64,000 nt of DNA from Mariprofundus ferrinatatus (GTDB lineage Bacteria > Pseudomonadota > Zetaproteobacteria > Mariprofundales > Mariprofundaceae). This document shows, piece after piece, positions 27,791-36,877 of the stretch. The first letter of the stretch is position 1. Each line of letters opens with the position of its first letter. The position numbers and the translations under genes were made by a program. A model generated the notes under the pieces. It made no database searches and was not told the origin of the DNA. It worked only from the letters and a program-made list of their open reading frames with translations. The DNA lies in the NCBI RefSeq assembly GCF_002795825.1, contig NZ_CP018800.1, positions 806,001-870,000 of the forward strand, read 5' to 3'.

Positions 27791-29305
27791 TTAAATATGG
27801 CGAAGTTGCCGCTTGTTGTGGGCGGAGAGGAGCTGTTTCGTTTTCGGAGCAGAGTGGCGGTAGGGCTTGAGGAAGTTCGGCATATTGCGCCCTTCAATCT
27901 TCATGATGTCGTCAATCAACATTGCTGCCAGTCGTTCGGGATGTTCTGCTTTTGTATCGATGAGGTAGCGGAAGAGAAGCTGGGCAAGGCGATCAAGCGA
28001 TATTTTCCAGGTCGAGTCGGTTTCACCATAGATCCACAGTGAAAAGTCATAGAACGCCTCGAACACACTGCCATCCTGCCAGAGCAGGGGCAGGCTCTGC
28101 TTGAAGTTGCCGCTGTTGTAGTAGAGGTCCCAGAAACGGGCGAATCGTTTCATGCGCTGGATATCCTCAAAGCTGAGCAGGCTGTTTTTCAGGACGTCGT
28201 AGGGGGGCTTGTCGGAATAGACCATGCCGAAGCTCTTATCATGGCGGGAAATGGTGGTGCCCGAGAGTTTTTTTAGGATTCCGATCTGAATCTCAGAGCT
28301 GGTCATGTCACAGAGCCGGTCCAGATTGTGGCCGAAGCTTTGCAGTGATTCACCGGGCAGGCCCACGATCAGGTCGAGATGCATATGGGCGCTGGTCGCA
28401 GTTTCCAGAAAGCGGATATTCTCTTCAATCTTCTCAACTTTGAGATTGCGCCGGATATTTTTTGCCACTTCAGGATTAAGCGTCTGGATGCCGATCTCAA
28501 GCTGTAGCGATGCCGCAGGGAATCTGGAGATGCGTTCGCGCACGCTCTCCGGAAAGTGGTCCGGGATCACCTCGAAATGGACAAAGTAGGGTGGCTCTTT
28601 GGCCAGAAAGAAGTCGAGCAGCCGGTTGGCCGTGGCTACATTGAGGTTAAAGGTGCGGTCGATGAACTTGAAGCTGCGTACGCCGCGACTCCAGAGCAGT
28701 TCGAACTCCTCCAGAAGCCTATCAAGGAGTATCGGGCGCACCTTTTTATCAATCGATGAGAGGCAGAACTCGCAGAGAAACGGGCAGCCGCGGCTTGCCT
28801 CGACATATATGTAACGGTTGGCGACGTCTTCATCGGTGTAATACCGGTAGGGGAGCTCGATCTCGTCGAGATTTACGGGCGCTGCTTTAATGAATCGCTC
28901 AACCGGCGCATTGCCTGCCAGAATGGTTGTGCACAGGTCATGGAAGGCAACATCTCCTTCGCCCTGAATGAAGTAGTCGGCGGCATCAAAGTTGATGCGA
29001 TATGGTGTATAACTCACCTCGGGGCCGCCGAGGATGACAATGGTTTGCGGCGCTACCTTTTTGATGGTTGCCAGCAGTTCGCCGCACTGTAGCGCATTCC
29101 AGATATAGACACCGATACCGATAATGGCAGGGCGTTCAGCGAGCAGCCGTTCCGCTATATCCTGAACATTGTCATTGATGACAAACTCCCGGATTGCTGC
29201 ACGCCCCTGCAGCTCCGCCATATTGGCGTAGATATAGCGCAGGCCGATGGCGCTATGGGTATAGCGCGCGTTGAGTGTGGTCAGGATGATATCGGGCACC
29301 GGCAA
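27791..29305 (-). CDS. B12-binding-domain radical SAM protein (DUF4080 type)
   Basis: A 504-residue protein with an N-terminal cobalamin-binding-like Rossmann domain (to about residue 140, with ARPAIIGIGVYIWNA and TIVILGGPEVS). The radical SAM core follows with the cluster motif ASRGCPFLCEFCLSS (C-x3-C-x2-C) near residue 175. LEIGIQTLNPEVAKNIRRN and LDLIVGLPGESLQSF are further core motifs. The C-terminal about 130 residues match the DUF4080 extension. Members are related to methyltransferases acting on unknown substrates. It stands alone, between the ATPase remnant and a phosphohexomutase. Confidence 0.88.
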   Translation of the reverse strand: MPVPDIILTTLNARYTHSAIGLRYIYANMAELQGRAAIREFVINDNVQDIAERLLAERPAIIGIGVYIWNALQCGELLATIKKVAPQTIVILGGPEVSYTPYRINFDAADYFIQGEGDVAFHDLCTTILAGNAPVERFIKAAPVNLDEIELPYRYYTDEDVANRYIYVEASRGCPFLCEFCLSSIDKKVRPILLDRLLEEFELLWSRGVRSFKFIDRTFNLNVATANRLLDFFLAKEPPYFVHFEVIPDHFPESVRERISRFPAASLQLEIGIQTLNPEVAKNIRRNLKVEKIEENIRFLETATSAHMHLDLIVGLPGESLQSFGHNLDRLCDMTSSEIQIGILKKLSGTTISRHDKSFGMVYSDKPPYDVLKNSLLSFEDIQRMKRFARFWDLYYNSGNFKQSLPLLWQDGSVFEAFYDFSLWIYGETDSTWKISLDRLAQLLFRYLIDTKAEHPERLAAMLIDDIMKIEGRNMPNFLKPYRHSAPKTKQLLSAHNKRQLRHI

Positions 29306-29346
29306 AGAGTAACGTGCCGCTTGTCTCTGGCGAACTAAATACTAAA

Positions 29347-30849
29347 TCAGTGCCGCCAGCTCTCCAGAATCGCCAGACAGGTTTTGTTCATCTCGACCGC
29401 CCGTTCATCAGAGTCCGCTTCGTTATAACAGCGCAGTTCAGGTGCGTTACCGGATGGGCGCAGGTGTACGACTTCGCCGCTGGCGAAGGTGATGCGTACG
29501 CCGTCGGTATTGTCGATGGAAATCACCTCTCCGAACTCGGCACCAAGCAGTGCCTGAGCCTCGCGCATGTTCTGCTGCTGATCACTGCCGCTTAAGGGGC
29601 GGAGTTTCTCCCTGCTCAGTTCGGTCGGGAAGTTCTTCAGCCGGTCACTGCTGGTAAAACGCTGCGGAAGCTGTTTCAGTAGCCCGGAGATAGAGAGGTT
29701 GGATGCCTTGGCAAGCATCAGGATGGCCAGCGGAACGATCACCGCATCGCGGGTCGGCAGTGCTGTCAGGTTTTTTCCATTCAGATCAATATCACTTGCG
29801 GTCAGGAAGCCTCCATTGGCCTCGTAACCGATTACATTTTCACTGCCTCCCGCTACCGCCTCATCCATTGCGGCAATCACAAATGGGGAGCCGATCCGGG
29901 TACGATCGACCTGGTCGAACCAGCCGCACTTCTCCACCGCACTGTTGCTCGATACCGGCGTTACCACATGCGTGGCAGCGAGATAACGGGCAGTGAGAAT
30001 GCCGGCCACATCCCCTCTTAACCATTCGCCATGTTCATCCGAGACCAATGGGCGGTCGCCGTCGCCATCGGTGGATACGATACAGTCGAGCTTATGCTCT
30101 CTGGACCATTTAAGGGCCAGTGACACATCTTCAGGGCGTATCGCTTCGGTATCGACCGGGATGAACTTATCGGAGCGGCCAAGATGAACCACTTCAGCAC
30201 CTAATCCGCCGACCACTTCACTGAGGATATCGCGGTCGACACTGGAGTGTTCATAGATGCCGATCTTCAGTCCTTGAAGGCAACCGGCCGGGAAAAAGTC
30301 GAGATAACGTTTCACATAGGCGCGGTATGCATCGGGTTGAATGGCAGGAAGAGGAGCGATCAGGGCATTGCCATCTGTATCGAAATCAGCGGTACGAATT
30401 GTAACCTTTCGGGCACACATCGCCTCCTCATCCCCCTTGAGAATTTCACCCTCGGGCTTGTAGAACTTGATACCATTGCGGTCATCCGGGATATGGCTTC
30501 CGGTCACCATGATACTGGCAAGATTAGAAGCCATGGCGTAACAGGCCACGGCGGGGGTGGGGATATAACCGCAGTTGAGCGGTTCGCACCCCGCATCACT
30601 CACAGCCTTGGCGACAGCCGCCATGATGCGCGGGGTGCTGGGTCGATAATCGCCAGCAATGGCAACCCGGTCACCAGCCTTGATATCAGCCGTTTCGAGA
30701 AGGTAGTCGAGAAAAGCGAGGCTGTAGGCGTAGCAGACGCGGTCGGTCATATCATCAGCAAGCCCGCGGGCACCGCTGGTGCCGAATTTGACGCCGCTCG
30801 TCTCCATCAGCTTGGAAATTACAATGGTTTCATTGGTGGCACTGTTCAT
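29347..30849 (-). CDS. Phosphohexomutase (second copy, divergent phosphomannomutase-like)
   Basis: A 500-residue alpha-D-phosphohexomutase, longer and different from the AlgC-type protein at 16,432-17,793. The N-terminus SGVKFGTSGARGLADDMTD is the family opening. The catalytic serine loop is IMVTGSHIPDDRNGIKFYKP, with TGSH in place of the common TASH. The metal loop is VSTDGDGDRPLV, the sugar loop is GYEANGGFL, and the phosphate site is HLRPSGNAPELRCY. Substrate (mannose, glucose or glucosamine phosphates) cannot be assigned. It lies 42 bases from the radical SAM gene but in the same direction. Confidence 0.88.
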   Translation of the reverse strand: MNSATNETIVISKLMETSGVKFGTSGARGLADDMTDRVCYAYSLAFLDYLLETADIKAGDRVAIAGDYRPSTPRIMAAVAKAVSDAGCEPLNCGYIPTPAVACYAMASNLASIMVTGSHIPDDRNGIKFYKPEGEILKGDEEAMCARKVTIRTADFDTDGNALIAPLPAIQPDAYRAYVKRYLDFFPAGCLQGLKIGIYEHSSVDRDILSEVVGGLGAEVVHLGRSDKFIPVDTEAIRPEDVSLALKWSREHKLDCIVSTDGDGDRPLVSDEHGEWLRGDVAGILTARYLAATHVVTPVSSNSAVEKCGWFDQVDRTRIGSPFVIAAMDEAVAGGSENVIGYEANGGFLTASDIDLNGKNLTALPTRDAVIVPLAILMLAKASNLSISGLLKQLPQRFTSSDRLKNFPTELSREKLRPLSGSDQQQNMREAQALLGAEFGEVISIDNTDGVRITFASGEVVHLRPSGNAPELRCYNEADSDERAVEMNKTCLAILESWRH

Positions 30850-30920
30850 GGTATCTCCCCTTAATCCTCTTCCGATCTCGCAACGTGAGTATAGGAGATC
30901 AGATCTGTTTTAACAGAGGC

Positions 30921-32762
30921 CTATTGATGCAGTGAGACAAAAATTCGTTCTGCAAGCGTTTCGGATATACCCGGCGCCTGAGCCAGCTGTGCTCGCCCCG
31001 CTTTTTTCACCCCCTCGATGCCGCCGAAATGTTTGAGCAGCGAAGCCCGCTTGGAGGCTCCGATACCGGGGATGTTATCCAGAACGGAACTGAACATGCT
31101 CTTTTTCTTGCGTTTGCGCATATAGGCGCCGGCAAAGCGGTGCGCTTCATCGCGGACGCGGGCGATGAGCAGCAGGGCGGCTGAGTGGCGTCCCGGCTTG
31201 AGCGAATCCCCAATGCCGGGCTCTCCGTTTTTCAGCCAGCCGGGCCAGAGCGTCTCCTCTCCAAGCTTACGGCTATCGCCTTTGGCAACGGCGAGCAGTT
31301 TCAGCTCAAAGAGTCCTGCATTGGCCGCGCACTCCAGTGCAATGCCCAACTGGCCGCGGCCGCCATCAATCAGCATCAGGTCAGGTGTGGGAATTGCATC
31401 TTCGCTGATGGCGCGAAAAAACCGGGATAACACAGCCTCCATGGCACCGTAATCGTCACCTGCGCTAACATCGGATGCTGCTGAGATGCCATCGAGTTTG
31501 TAGCGGCGGTAGTGCTCCTTTTCAGCCCCCTGCCAGCCGGCAAAGGTGACGGCTGCAACCATCTGTTTGCCGCCGAGATGTGCATTATCTACGGCAGCGA
31601 TACGATCAGGTATGGCATCCAGATTAAGAAGTTCTGCGAGCGCCTCAAAAGCAGCCTGCTGGTTATCACCACGCCTGCTTGAGAGCATCTGGTTGCCGGA
31701 GCGCAATACCTGCTCCAGCCATTTCTTTCGGGCTCCGCGCTGCGGGTGAAGCACAGTCGCTCTGTTTTTCGGATGCAACAGCCGTACCAGTCGTTGCAGC
31801 TCCGCGCACTCATTTTCAGTGGCCTGCAACAGAATCTCGCGAGGCGGAAGATCATCCCTGTAGCGCTCGATCAGAAGCGATTGGAGAATCTCGCTGTTCT
31901 CTGCATCGACGGCCTGAGCGATGCGCACATTGTGCGTGCCGAGATCGCGGCCTGCCCTGCGCACTCCGATGCTGGCAAACACGCCTGAGGTGTGGCGTAT
32001 CAGTCCAATGGCGTCGGCATGATCGGGCAGGGCGCTGTTCTCAGATCCGGCGAGAATAGTGCGAAGGGCCCGGATTCGATCGCGCAAAACGGCGGCCTTC
32101 TCAAAATCCATTTGATCGGATGCCTGCTGCATCTCTGATTCCCACGATTTCAGCAGCGCCTGGTCTTCACCTTTAAGAAAACGGCGAACTTCAGCCACCT
32201 GGCTGCCGTACTCCCGTTTGTTGACCAGCTCGCAGCAGGGGGCGGAGCAGCGGCCGATCTGGTGCTGCATGCAGGGGCGCGAACGGTTGTTGAATACGCC
32301 GTTTTCACAGTCACGAATGCGGAAGATCGATTGCATGGTATGCAGTGTCTGATGCACGGCGCCGGCATTGGGGAAGGGGCCGAAGTACTCGCCAGGCTGG
32401 TTTCGCCTGCCGCGGTAGAGGTGCAGGCGCGGATAGGGCTCACGGTTTAAGAGAATATAGGGGTAGGACTTCGAATCTTTCATCAGCACGTTGTAGCGCG
32501 GTTTGAGCTGCTTGATCAGATTGTGTTCAAGCACCAGAGCCTCGGCCTCGGAGGCGGTAACTGTAAACGCGATGTCGCGAATCTGCTGCACCATGGCCTG
32601 GGTGCGCGGGGATTCAGGTTGTTTCCGGAAGTAACTGGAGACACGCTTCCTCAGATTGCGCGCCTTGCCGACATAGAGAACCTTTCTCTCACTATCGAGC
32701 ATGCGGTACACACCCGGCTCACGCGGCAGCTCTGCAAGGGGAATGGGGGCTTCAAACCACAT
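30921..32762 (-). CDS. uvrC: Excinuclease ABC subunit C
   Basis: UvrC makes both incisions in nucleotide excision repair. The 613-residue protein has the GIY-YIG domain (EPGVYRMLDSERKVLYVGKARNLRKRVSSYF, residues 15-45). The UVR/UvrB-binding region is AVLRDRIRALRTIL. The RNase H-like C-terminal nuclease is seen in IAAVDNAHLGGKQMVAAV, PDLMLIDGGRGQL and VRDEAHRFA, and tandem helix-hairpin-helix motifs lie at DNIPGIGASKRASLLKHFGG. The UvrC-core cysteine cluster CENGVFNNRSRPCMQHQIGRC is present. It is the last gene of the trpS-to-uvrC minus-strand series. Confidence 0.96.
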   Translation of the reverse strand: MWFEAPIPLAELPREPGVYRMLDSERKVLYVGKARNLRKRVSSYFRKQPESPRTQAMVQQIRDIAFTVTASEAEALVLEHNLIKQLKPRYNVLMKDSKSYPYILLNREPYPRLHLYRGRRNQPGEYFGPFPNAGAVHQTLHTMQSIFRIRDCENGVFNNRSRPCMQHQIGRCSAPCCELVNKREYGSQVAEVRRFLKGEDQALLKSWESEMQQASDQMDFEKAAVLRDRIRALRTILAGSENSALPDHADAIGLIRHTSGVFASIGVRRAGRDLGTHNVRIAQAVDAENSEILQSLLIERYRDDLPPREILLQATENECAELQRLVRLLHPKNRATVLHPQRGARKKWLEQVLRSGNQMLSSRRGDNQQAAFEALAELLNLDAIPDRIAAVDNAHLGGKQMVAAVTFAGWQGAEKEHYRRYKLDGISAASDVSAGDDYGAMEAVLSRFFRAISEDAIPTPDLMLIDGGRGQLGIALECAANAGLFELKLLAVAKGDSRKLGEETLWPGWLKNGEPGIGDSLKPGRHSAALLLIARVRDEAHRFAGAYMRKRKKKSMFSSVLDNIPGIGASKRASLLKHFGGIEGVKKAGRAQLAQAPGISETLAERIFVSLHQ

Positions 32763-32809
32763 GGCGTCAGCCTATCTCTTGAATTCGTTGCCGCCAGTAG
32801 CGGATACCT

Positions 32810-33490
32810 TTATGCAGTCAGAATCGCCTCATCCGGGTGTGCCTGTTTGGCGGTGGGGCAGTGATTTCCGAGCGGACAGTCCTCGCAGAGCGGTTTTGTC
32901 TGGCAGTGGCGTTTGGCGTGTTCGACGATCAGCGCGTGATACTCCTGGTAGAGAGAGAGGGCGGGGGTCAGCCGATTCTCGAAAAAAACCTGGATGCCAT
33001 CGTAATCGATCTTTTCAGGCAGCAGGCCAAGGCGTGTGAAAATGCGGCGGGTATAGGCATCTACGACAAATACCGGTTTATCCAGTGCATAGAGCAGAAT
33101 CGAGTCGGCTGTTTCAGGTCCGATACCGGGAACGCCAAGCAGTTTTTTGCGCAGGCTGCTTTTGGGCCATTTTTTCAGGCCGCCTGTTTTGCCGTGCTGC
33201 ATATAGAAGATCGAAAACTGCTGCAGCCGTTCCGATTTCTGGTTGAAGAATCCTGATGGCCGGATTAATTCGGCAAGTTTCTCACGGTTGCTGCTGGCAA
33301 TGGAGGCGTAATCGAGCATCTTTTCCGCCTTCAGGTTGGCAATCGCCTTTTCAACATTTCTCCAGTTGGTGTTCTGGGTCAATATCGCTCCGACCATCAC
33401 TTCGAACGGTTTCTCCGCCGGCCACCAGTGCTGAGGCCCGTAGGCCGTGAACAGCGTATCGTAGACCTGCATCGGAGAAGTGCGGCTCAC
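32810..33490 (-). CDS. Endonuclease III-like HhH-GPD DNA glycosylase (MagIII-like)
   Basis: A 226-residue base-excision repair glycosylase. The helix-hairpin-helix is GVPGIGPETADSILLYALDK, and the catalytic Asp follows in VFVVDAYTRRI. At the position of the Nth catalytic Lys (GxGxKT) this protein has Glu (GIGPETAD), so it should lack lyase activity, as in the MagIII 3-methyladenine glycosylase branch. The C-terminal iron-sulfur cysteines CQTKPLCEDCPLGNHC are present, with C-x5-C instead of the Nth C-x6-C. It overlaps rluB by four bases. Confidence 0.88.
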   Translation of the reverse strand: MSRTSPMQVYDTLFTAYGPQHWWPAEKPFEVMVGAILTQNTNWRNVEKAIANLKAEKMLDYASIASSNREKLAELIRPSGFFNQKSERLQQFSIFYMQHGKTGGLKKWPKSSLRKKLLGVPGIGPETADSILLYALDKPVFVVDAYTRRIFTRLGLLPEKIDYDGIQVFFENRLTPALSLYQEYHALIVEHAKRHCQTKPLCEDCPLGNHCPTAKQAHPDEAILTA

Positions 33491-34320
33491 GCAGCTCTCC
33501 TGCTCCAGTCGAGCAGCTTTTTAACCTCGCTGCGATTGAGCGGACGGTAACTGCCTCGCGGCATTCCCTCTTCGAGTCGAACGGGGCCGAAGCGGATGCG
33601 CATAAGCCGACGTACCGGATGGCCGACTGTTTCGAGGGTGCGTCTCACCTCACGCCAGCGACCTCTGTAGATAATCACTGTCAGCCATGTATGACCTCTT
33701 GTTTCAGAGTCCACGGTAACTTCCCAGCTGTCGCTCTTGTCACCTTCACCGATGTCAAAACCACCGCGTCTCAGCTTCTCAAGCGTTTCAAGTGTCACCT
33801 GGCCACCCACGCGTACTCGGTATTCACGCGGCACTTTGGCGCCGGGGCGGGTCAGTGCACGCGTCAGGTCTCCGTCATCGGTGAGCAGCAGCAGTCCTTC
33901 GGTATCCATGTCGAGGCGACCAACCGATTGTACATTGGGAGCTACATCGAGCGTGTCGTAGATCAGCGGACGCCCCTTGTCATCGCGGCGGGTGCAGAGT
34001 TGACCCATCGGTTTGTTGTATAGGATATAGGTAAAAGTGGTCTGCTGCGCAACCGGTTTACCATCCACGCAGACAATATCCCGCGGTTTGACTTTAAGCC
34101 CCGGCTCCTTGCTGACCTGGTTGTTGACCGATACGCGACCGGCTTCAACCCAGCGGTCCGCTTCCCGTCTTGAGCAGAGGCCGCAACGGGCGAGGAAACG
34201 GTTGATGCGTTCGCCCTCTTCTGTGCCTTCGCTCTGTGTGCCCTTAACCGCCTGCGGCTTCGATCTGCTCGGGCTCTTCCGTTTCGGCGCTCTCTTCTGA
34301 CTCTTCTGGTTCATGTTCAT
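33487..34320 (-). CDS. rluB: Ribosomal large-subunit pseudouridine synthase (RluB/RsuA family)
   Basis: RluB converts U2605 of 23S rRNA to pseudouridine. The 277-residue protein begins with a Lys/Arg/Ser-rich tail (1-38). An S4 RNA-binding domain follows (INRFLARCGLCSRREADRWVEAGRVSVNNQ), then the synthase domain with the catalytic Asp in VGRLDMDTEGLLLLTDDGDL. YRGRWREVRRTLETVGHPVRRL lies near the end. Its start overlaps the end of scpB by 77 bases, longer than usual; no other Met lies before the S4 domain. The RluB versus RluE/RsuA assignment rests on the scpB neighbourhood. Confidence 0.9.
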   Translation of the reverse strand: MNMNQKSQKRAPKRKSPSRSKPQAVKGTQSEGTEEGERINRFLARCGLCSRREADRWVEAGRVSVNNQVSKEPGLKVKPRDIVCVDGKPVAQQTTFTYILYNKPMGQLCTRRDDKGRPLIYDTLDVAPNVQSVGRLDMDTEGLLLLTDDGDLTRALTRPGAKVPREYRVRVGGQVTLETLEKLRRGGFDIGEGDKSDSWEVTVDSETRGHTWLTVIIYRGRWREVRRTLETVGHPVRRLMRIRFGPVRLEEGMPRGSYRPLNRSEVKKLLDWSRRAA

Positions 34321-34891
34321 CCGTGTGTTGTTCTATATTTTCCATCACCATCTGCTGGATCTCATCCTCATCCATCAACTGTGCCGATTCCGGCAGATCC
34401 TTCAGTGATTCCAGTCCGAAGTCGATGAGGAACTGTCTGCCTGTGCCGTAGAGGTGCGGGCGACCGGGAACCTCCTTGCGTCCAAGCACCTTGACCCAGC
34501 CACGCTCCTGCAGGGTGGCGATCATCTGACTTGAAACCTTTACGCCTCTCAATGCCTCGATTTCGGCGCGGGTGGTAGGCTGCCGGTAGGCAATAATGGC
34601 CAGTGTCTCCAGGGAAGAGCGCGACAGCCGCTGCGGTTTGATTTCCCACATGGCATGGATCAGCTCTGCATGTTCGGGCGCCGTGCGGAACTGCCAGCCG
34701 CCAGCCACCATCTCGGGGCGGATGCCGCGTCCGTGATAATCGGCTTCAAGCGTACTGATCGCTTCGCGGATATCGGATGATTGCACATCATCACCAAGCA
34801 GACTGCGCAGTCTGGCAATGGAAACCGGTTCATCACTGGCCAACAGCACTGCTTCGATCTGTGAAGTTAATTGCAGTATAGAACTGTTCAT
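34244..34891 (-). CDS. scpB: Segregation and condensation protein B
   Basis: ScpB is the winged-helix kleisin partner of Smc-ScpA condensin. The 215-residue protein opens LTSQIEAVLLASDEPVSIARLRSLL and has LETLAIIAYRQPTTRAEIEALRGV, the family signature, with KVLGRKEVPGRPHLYGTGRQFLIDFGL after it. The last 40 residues are almost wholly acidic (EEIQQMVMEN onward, Glu-rich) and overlap rluB. The ATG at 34,889-34,891 follows GGAGGAG and overlaps scpA by four bases. An in-frame start at 34,969 would lie well inside scpA and lacks this site. Confidence 0.94.
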   Translation of the reverse strand: MNSSILQLTSQIEAVLLASDEPVSIARLRSLLGDDVQSSDIREAISTLEADYHGRGIRPEMVAGGWQFRTAPEHAELIHAMWEIKPQRLSRSSLETLAIIAYRQPTTRAEIEALRGVKVSSQMIATLQERGWVKVLGRKEVPGRPHLYGTGRQFLIDFGLESLKDLPESAQLMDEDEIQQMVMENIEQHTDEHEPEESEESAETEEPEQIEAAGG

Positions 34892-35652
34892 TGCATCTCC
34901 TCCTTCGGAAGCAGGGTGATTGAGCCGTAGTTCTCGCTCTGAATCACGGTGATCGTCTGCTGGCGCCATAATTCGAGAATGGCCAGTACGGTGGTTACAA
35001 GTGCTTCACGGCCCGGTTCTCCGGCCAGTAGCTCATCGAGCTGCATACCGCCTTTACTGAGTCGCTCCAGCACCGTTCCCATGCGCTCGCGAACGCTCAT
35101 GGTCTCCGAGAAAATCTGGTGGCGAACCTCGCCGCCGACGCGTTTAAGCACGGCGCGAAAAGCGAGAAGCAGTGCATCAAGGTCCCCTTCGGGAAGCGGC
35201 CGCTCCACCGCATCGGATTCGGGGAAGATCGAGCGAACAAACACATCGCGCCCAAGGCGGGGTCTCTCATCGAGCTCCTCGGCCAGCATGCGGTACTGCT
35301 CGTAAGCGATCAGCTGTGCGGCAAGTTCTGCACGCGGATCGATGGCGTTACCCTCATCGTCGATTTCAGGACGGGGCAGCAGCATGCGCGATTTCAGCTG
35401 CATCAGGGTGCTGGCCATTACCAGATAGTCGCCGGCAATTTCCAGATCGAGCTGTTCCTGAGCTTCCAGGATATCGAGGTACTGCTGGGTGATCAGCGCC
35501 AGCGGAATATCGAAGACATCGAGCTCCTGACTGCGGATCAGGTGCAGCAGGACATCGAGTGGTCCTTCGAATTTGTCCAGTTGAACCGGCGGCAGAGCAC
35601 GTTGATCAGCTTCTTCATGCTGAATCAGAGGCGCCTGCACCGCTTCGGTCAT
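34888..35652 (-). CDS. scpA: Segregation and condensation protein A
   Basis: ScpA is the bacterial kleisin that bridges Smc heads. The 254-residue protein has LDKFEGPLDVLLHLIRSQELDVFDIPLALITQQYLDIL near residues 25-62 and YLVMASTLMQLKSRMLLP after it. The C-terminal winged helix has VTTVLAILELWRQQTITVIQ. The start ATG overlaps the trpS stop by four bases and its own stop overlaps scpB by four bases, so trpS-scpA-scpB are tightly coupled. Confidence 0.95.
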   Translation of the reverse strand: MTEAVQAPLIQHEEADQRALPPVQLDKFEGPLDVLLHLIRSQELDVFDIPLALITQQYLDILEAQEQLDLEIAGDYLVMASTLMQLKSRMLLPRPEIDDEGNAIDPRAELAAQLIAYEQYRMLAEELDERPRLGRDVFVRSIFPESDAVERPLPEGDLDALLLAFRAVLKRVGGEVRHQIFSETMSVRERMGTVLERLSKGGMQLDELLAGEPGREALVTTVLAILELWRQQTITVIQSENYGSITLLPKEEMQ

Positions 35653-36710
35653 ACGCGGTAGCCCATCTTCAGCGTTTTACGTACCTTATCCATGGTGCGG
35701 CTCGCTTCGTGCCTGGCTCGCTCATTGCCTGCCCGCACGATGTCCTTCAGATCATCGGGGCGCGATGCAATATCTGCACGACGATCACGGATCGGCTGCA
35801 ACTCTTCTTCCAGATGCTTCAACATGCACATCTTGCAGTCGATACAGCCGATGCCGGCTGTGGTGCAGCCATCCTTGACCCACTCACGTTCATCTTCGGT
35901 GCTATATACCTTGTGAAAATCCCATACCGGGCAGTTCTCAGGGTTGCCGGGATCGTCACGGCGCACGCGGGCAGGGTCGGTCGGCATGGTTTTGACTTTC
36001 TTTTCGGTCACATTCCACGCTTCACCAAGCTCAATGGTATTGCCGTATGATTTGCTCATTTTGCGGCCGTCCAGCCCCGGCAGTTTGGCGGCTGGCATCA
36101 GTAGCGATTCAGGCTCGGGGAAGAGGGGAGGGATGCCCTGGCGATAAAGGTAATTAAAGCGGCGGGCCACTTCGCGGGTCAGTTCAACATGCGGAACCTG
36201 ATCTTCACCGACCGGCACACCGTCGGCGCGATAGATCAGAATATCCGCAGCCTGAAGCAGCGGATATCCGAGAAAGCCGTAGGTGCCGAGATCCTTCTCG
36301 CGCAGCTGTTCGATCTGATCCTTGTATGTGGGCACGCGCTCCAGCCATGAAAGTGGTGTCATAAACGAGAAGAGCAGATGCAGCTCGGCATGCTCGGGAA
36401 CCTCGGACTGAATAAATACCACCGCCTTTTCCGGGTCCACGCCCACAGCCAGCCAGTCGATCAGCATATCCCAGATCGTATCCTTGACGATGGATGGGTT
36501 GGCGTAGTCGGTGGTAAGCGCATGCCAGTCGGCAGCGAAGAAGAAGCACTGGTTCTCCTGCTGCAGTTTCAGCCAGTTTTCCAGTACGCCCTTGTAGTGC
36601 CCGAGATGCAGTTTGCCCGTCGGGCGCATGCCGGAAAGAATGCGTTTCGGTTTGTTTTGTGGATTTTCTGAAGTACTCAATCTCATCCCCTCTATTTGGC
36701 GCCGGATCAT
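35649..36710 (-). CDS. trpS: Tryptophanyl-tRNA synthetase
   Basis: TrpRS charges tRNA-Trp. The 353-residue class I synthetase has the HIGH-like motif in SGMRPTGKLHLGHYKG, the KMSKS motif in DGRKMSKSYGN, and ALTTDYANPS typical of the longer TrpRS type. A cysteine group, CTTAGIGCIDCKMCMLKH, in the C-terminal part fits the iron-sulfur TrpRS seen in Thermotoga-like enzymes. The ATG at 36,708-36,710 follows GGGGAGG with good spacing, better than 36,755 or 36,686. It heads the trpS-scpA-scpB-rluB-nth series. Confidence 0.95.
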   Translation of the reverse strand: MIRRQIEGMRLSTSENPQNKPKRILSGMRPTGKLHLGHYKGVLENWLKLQQENQCFFFAADWHALTTDYANPSIVKDTIWDMLIDWLAVGVDPEKAVVFIQSEVPEHAELHLLFSFMTPLSWLERVPTYKDQIEQLREKDLGTYGFLGYPLLQAADILIYRADGVPVGEDQVPHVELTREVARRFNYLYRQGIPPLFPEPESLLMPAAKLPGLDGRKMSKSYGNTIELGEAWNVTEKKVKTMPTDPARVRRDDPGNPENCPVWDFHKVYSTEDEREWVKDGCTTAGIGCIDCKMCMLKHLEEELQPIRDRRADIASRPDDLKDIVRAGNERARHEASRTMDKVRKTLKMGYRV

Positions 36711-36825
36711 GGCACCTCCCCGAACGATAGCAAAGCGAAGAGCCGTTTGTAACATTGAGTGTTATCAGACTCTTTTCCTAGCACCGGTGCGGTTAATGAT
36801 CGGGTAAGGTGCGACAATCTGACGC

Positions 36826-36853
36826 TTGACATATTATTAAATAATAATATACT
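36826..36853 (+). promoter_or_regulatory. Sigma-70 promoter with palindromic spacer
   Basis: TTGACA (36,826-36,831) and TATACT (36,848-36,853) are 16 bases apart, upstream of the 63-aa gene. The spacer and its edges form an AT-only inverted repeat, ATATTATT and AATAATAT around AAAT, a likely operator. Confidence 0.75.
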
Positions 36854-36877
36854 TACAGGTAGCCGGAGGCAGAGGTC

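Noticed and set aside
31679-32059. Plus-strand 126-codon frame inside uvrC
   Set aside because: A shadow of the uvrC coding strand, with no ribosome site and no protein similarity.
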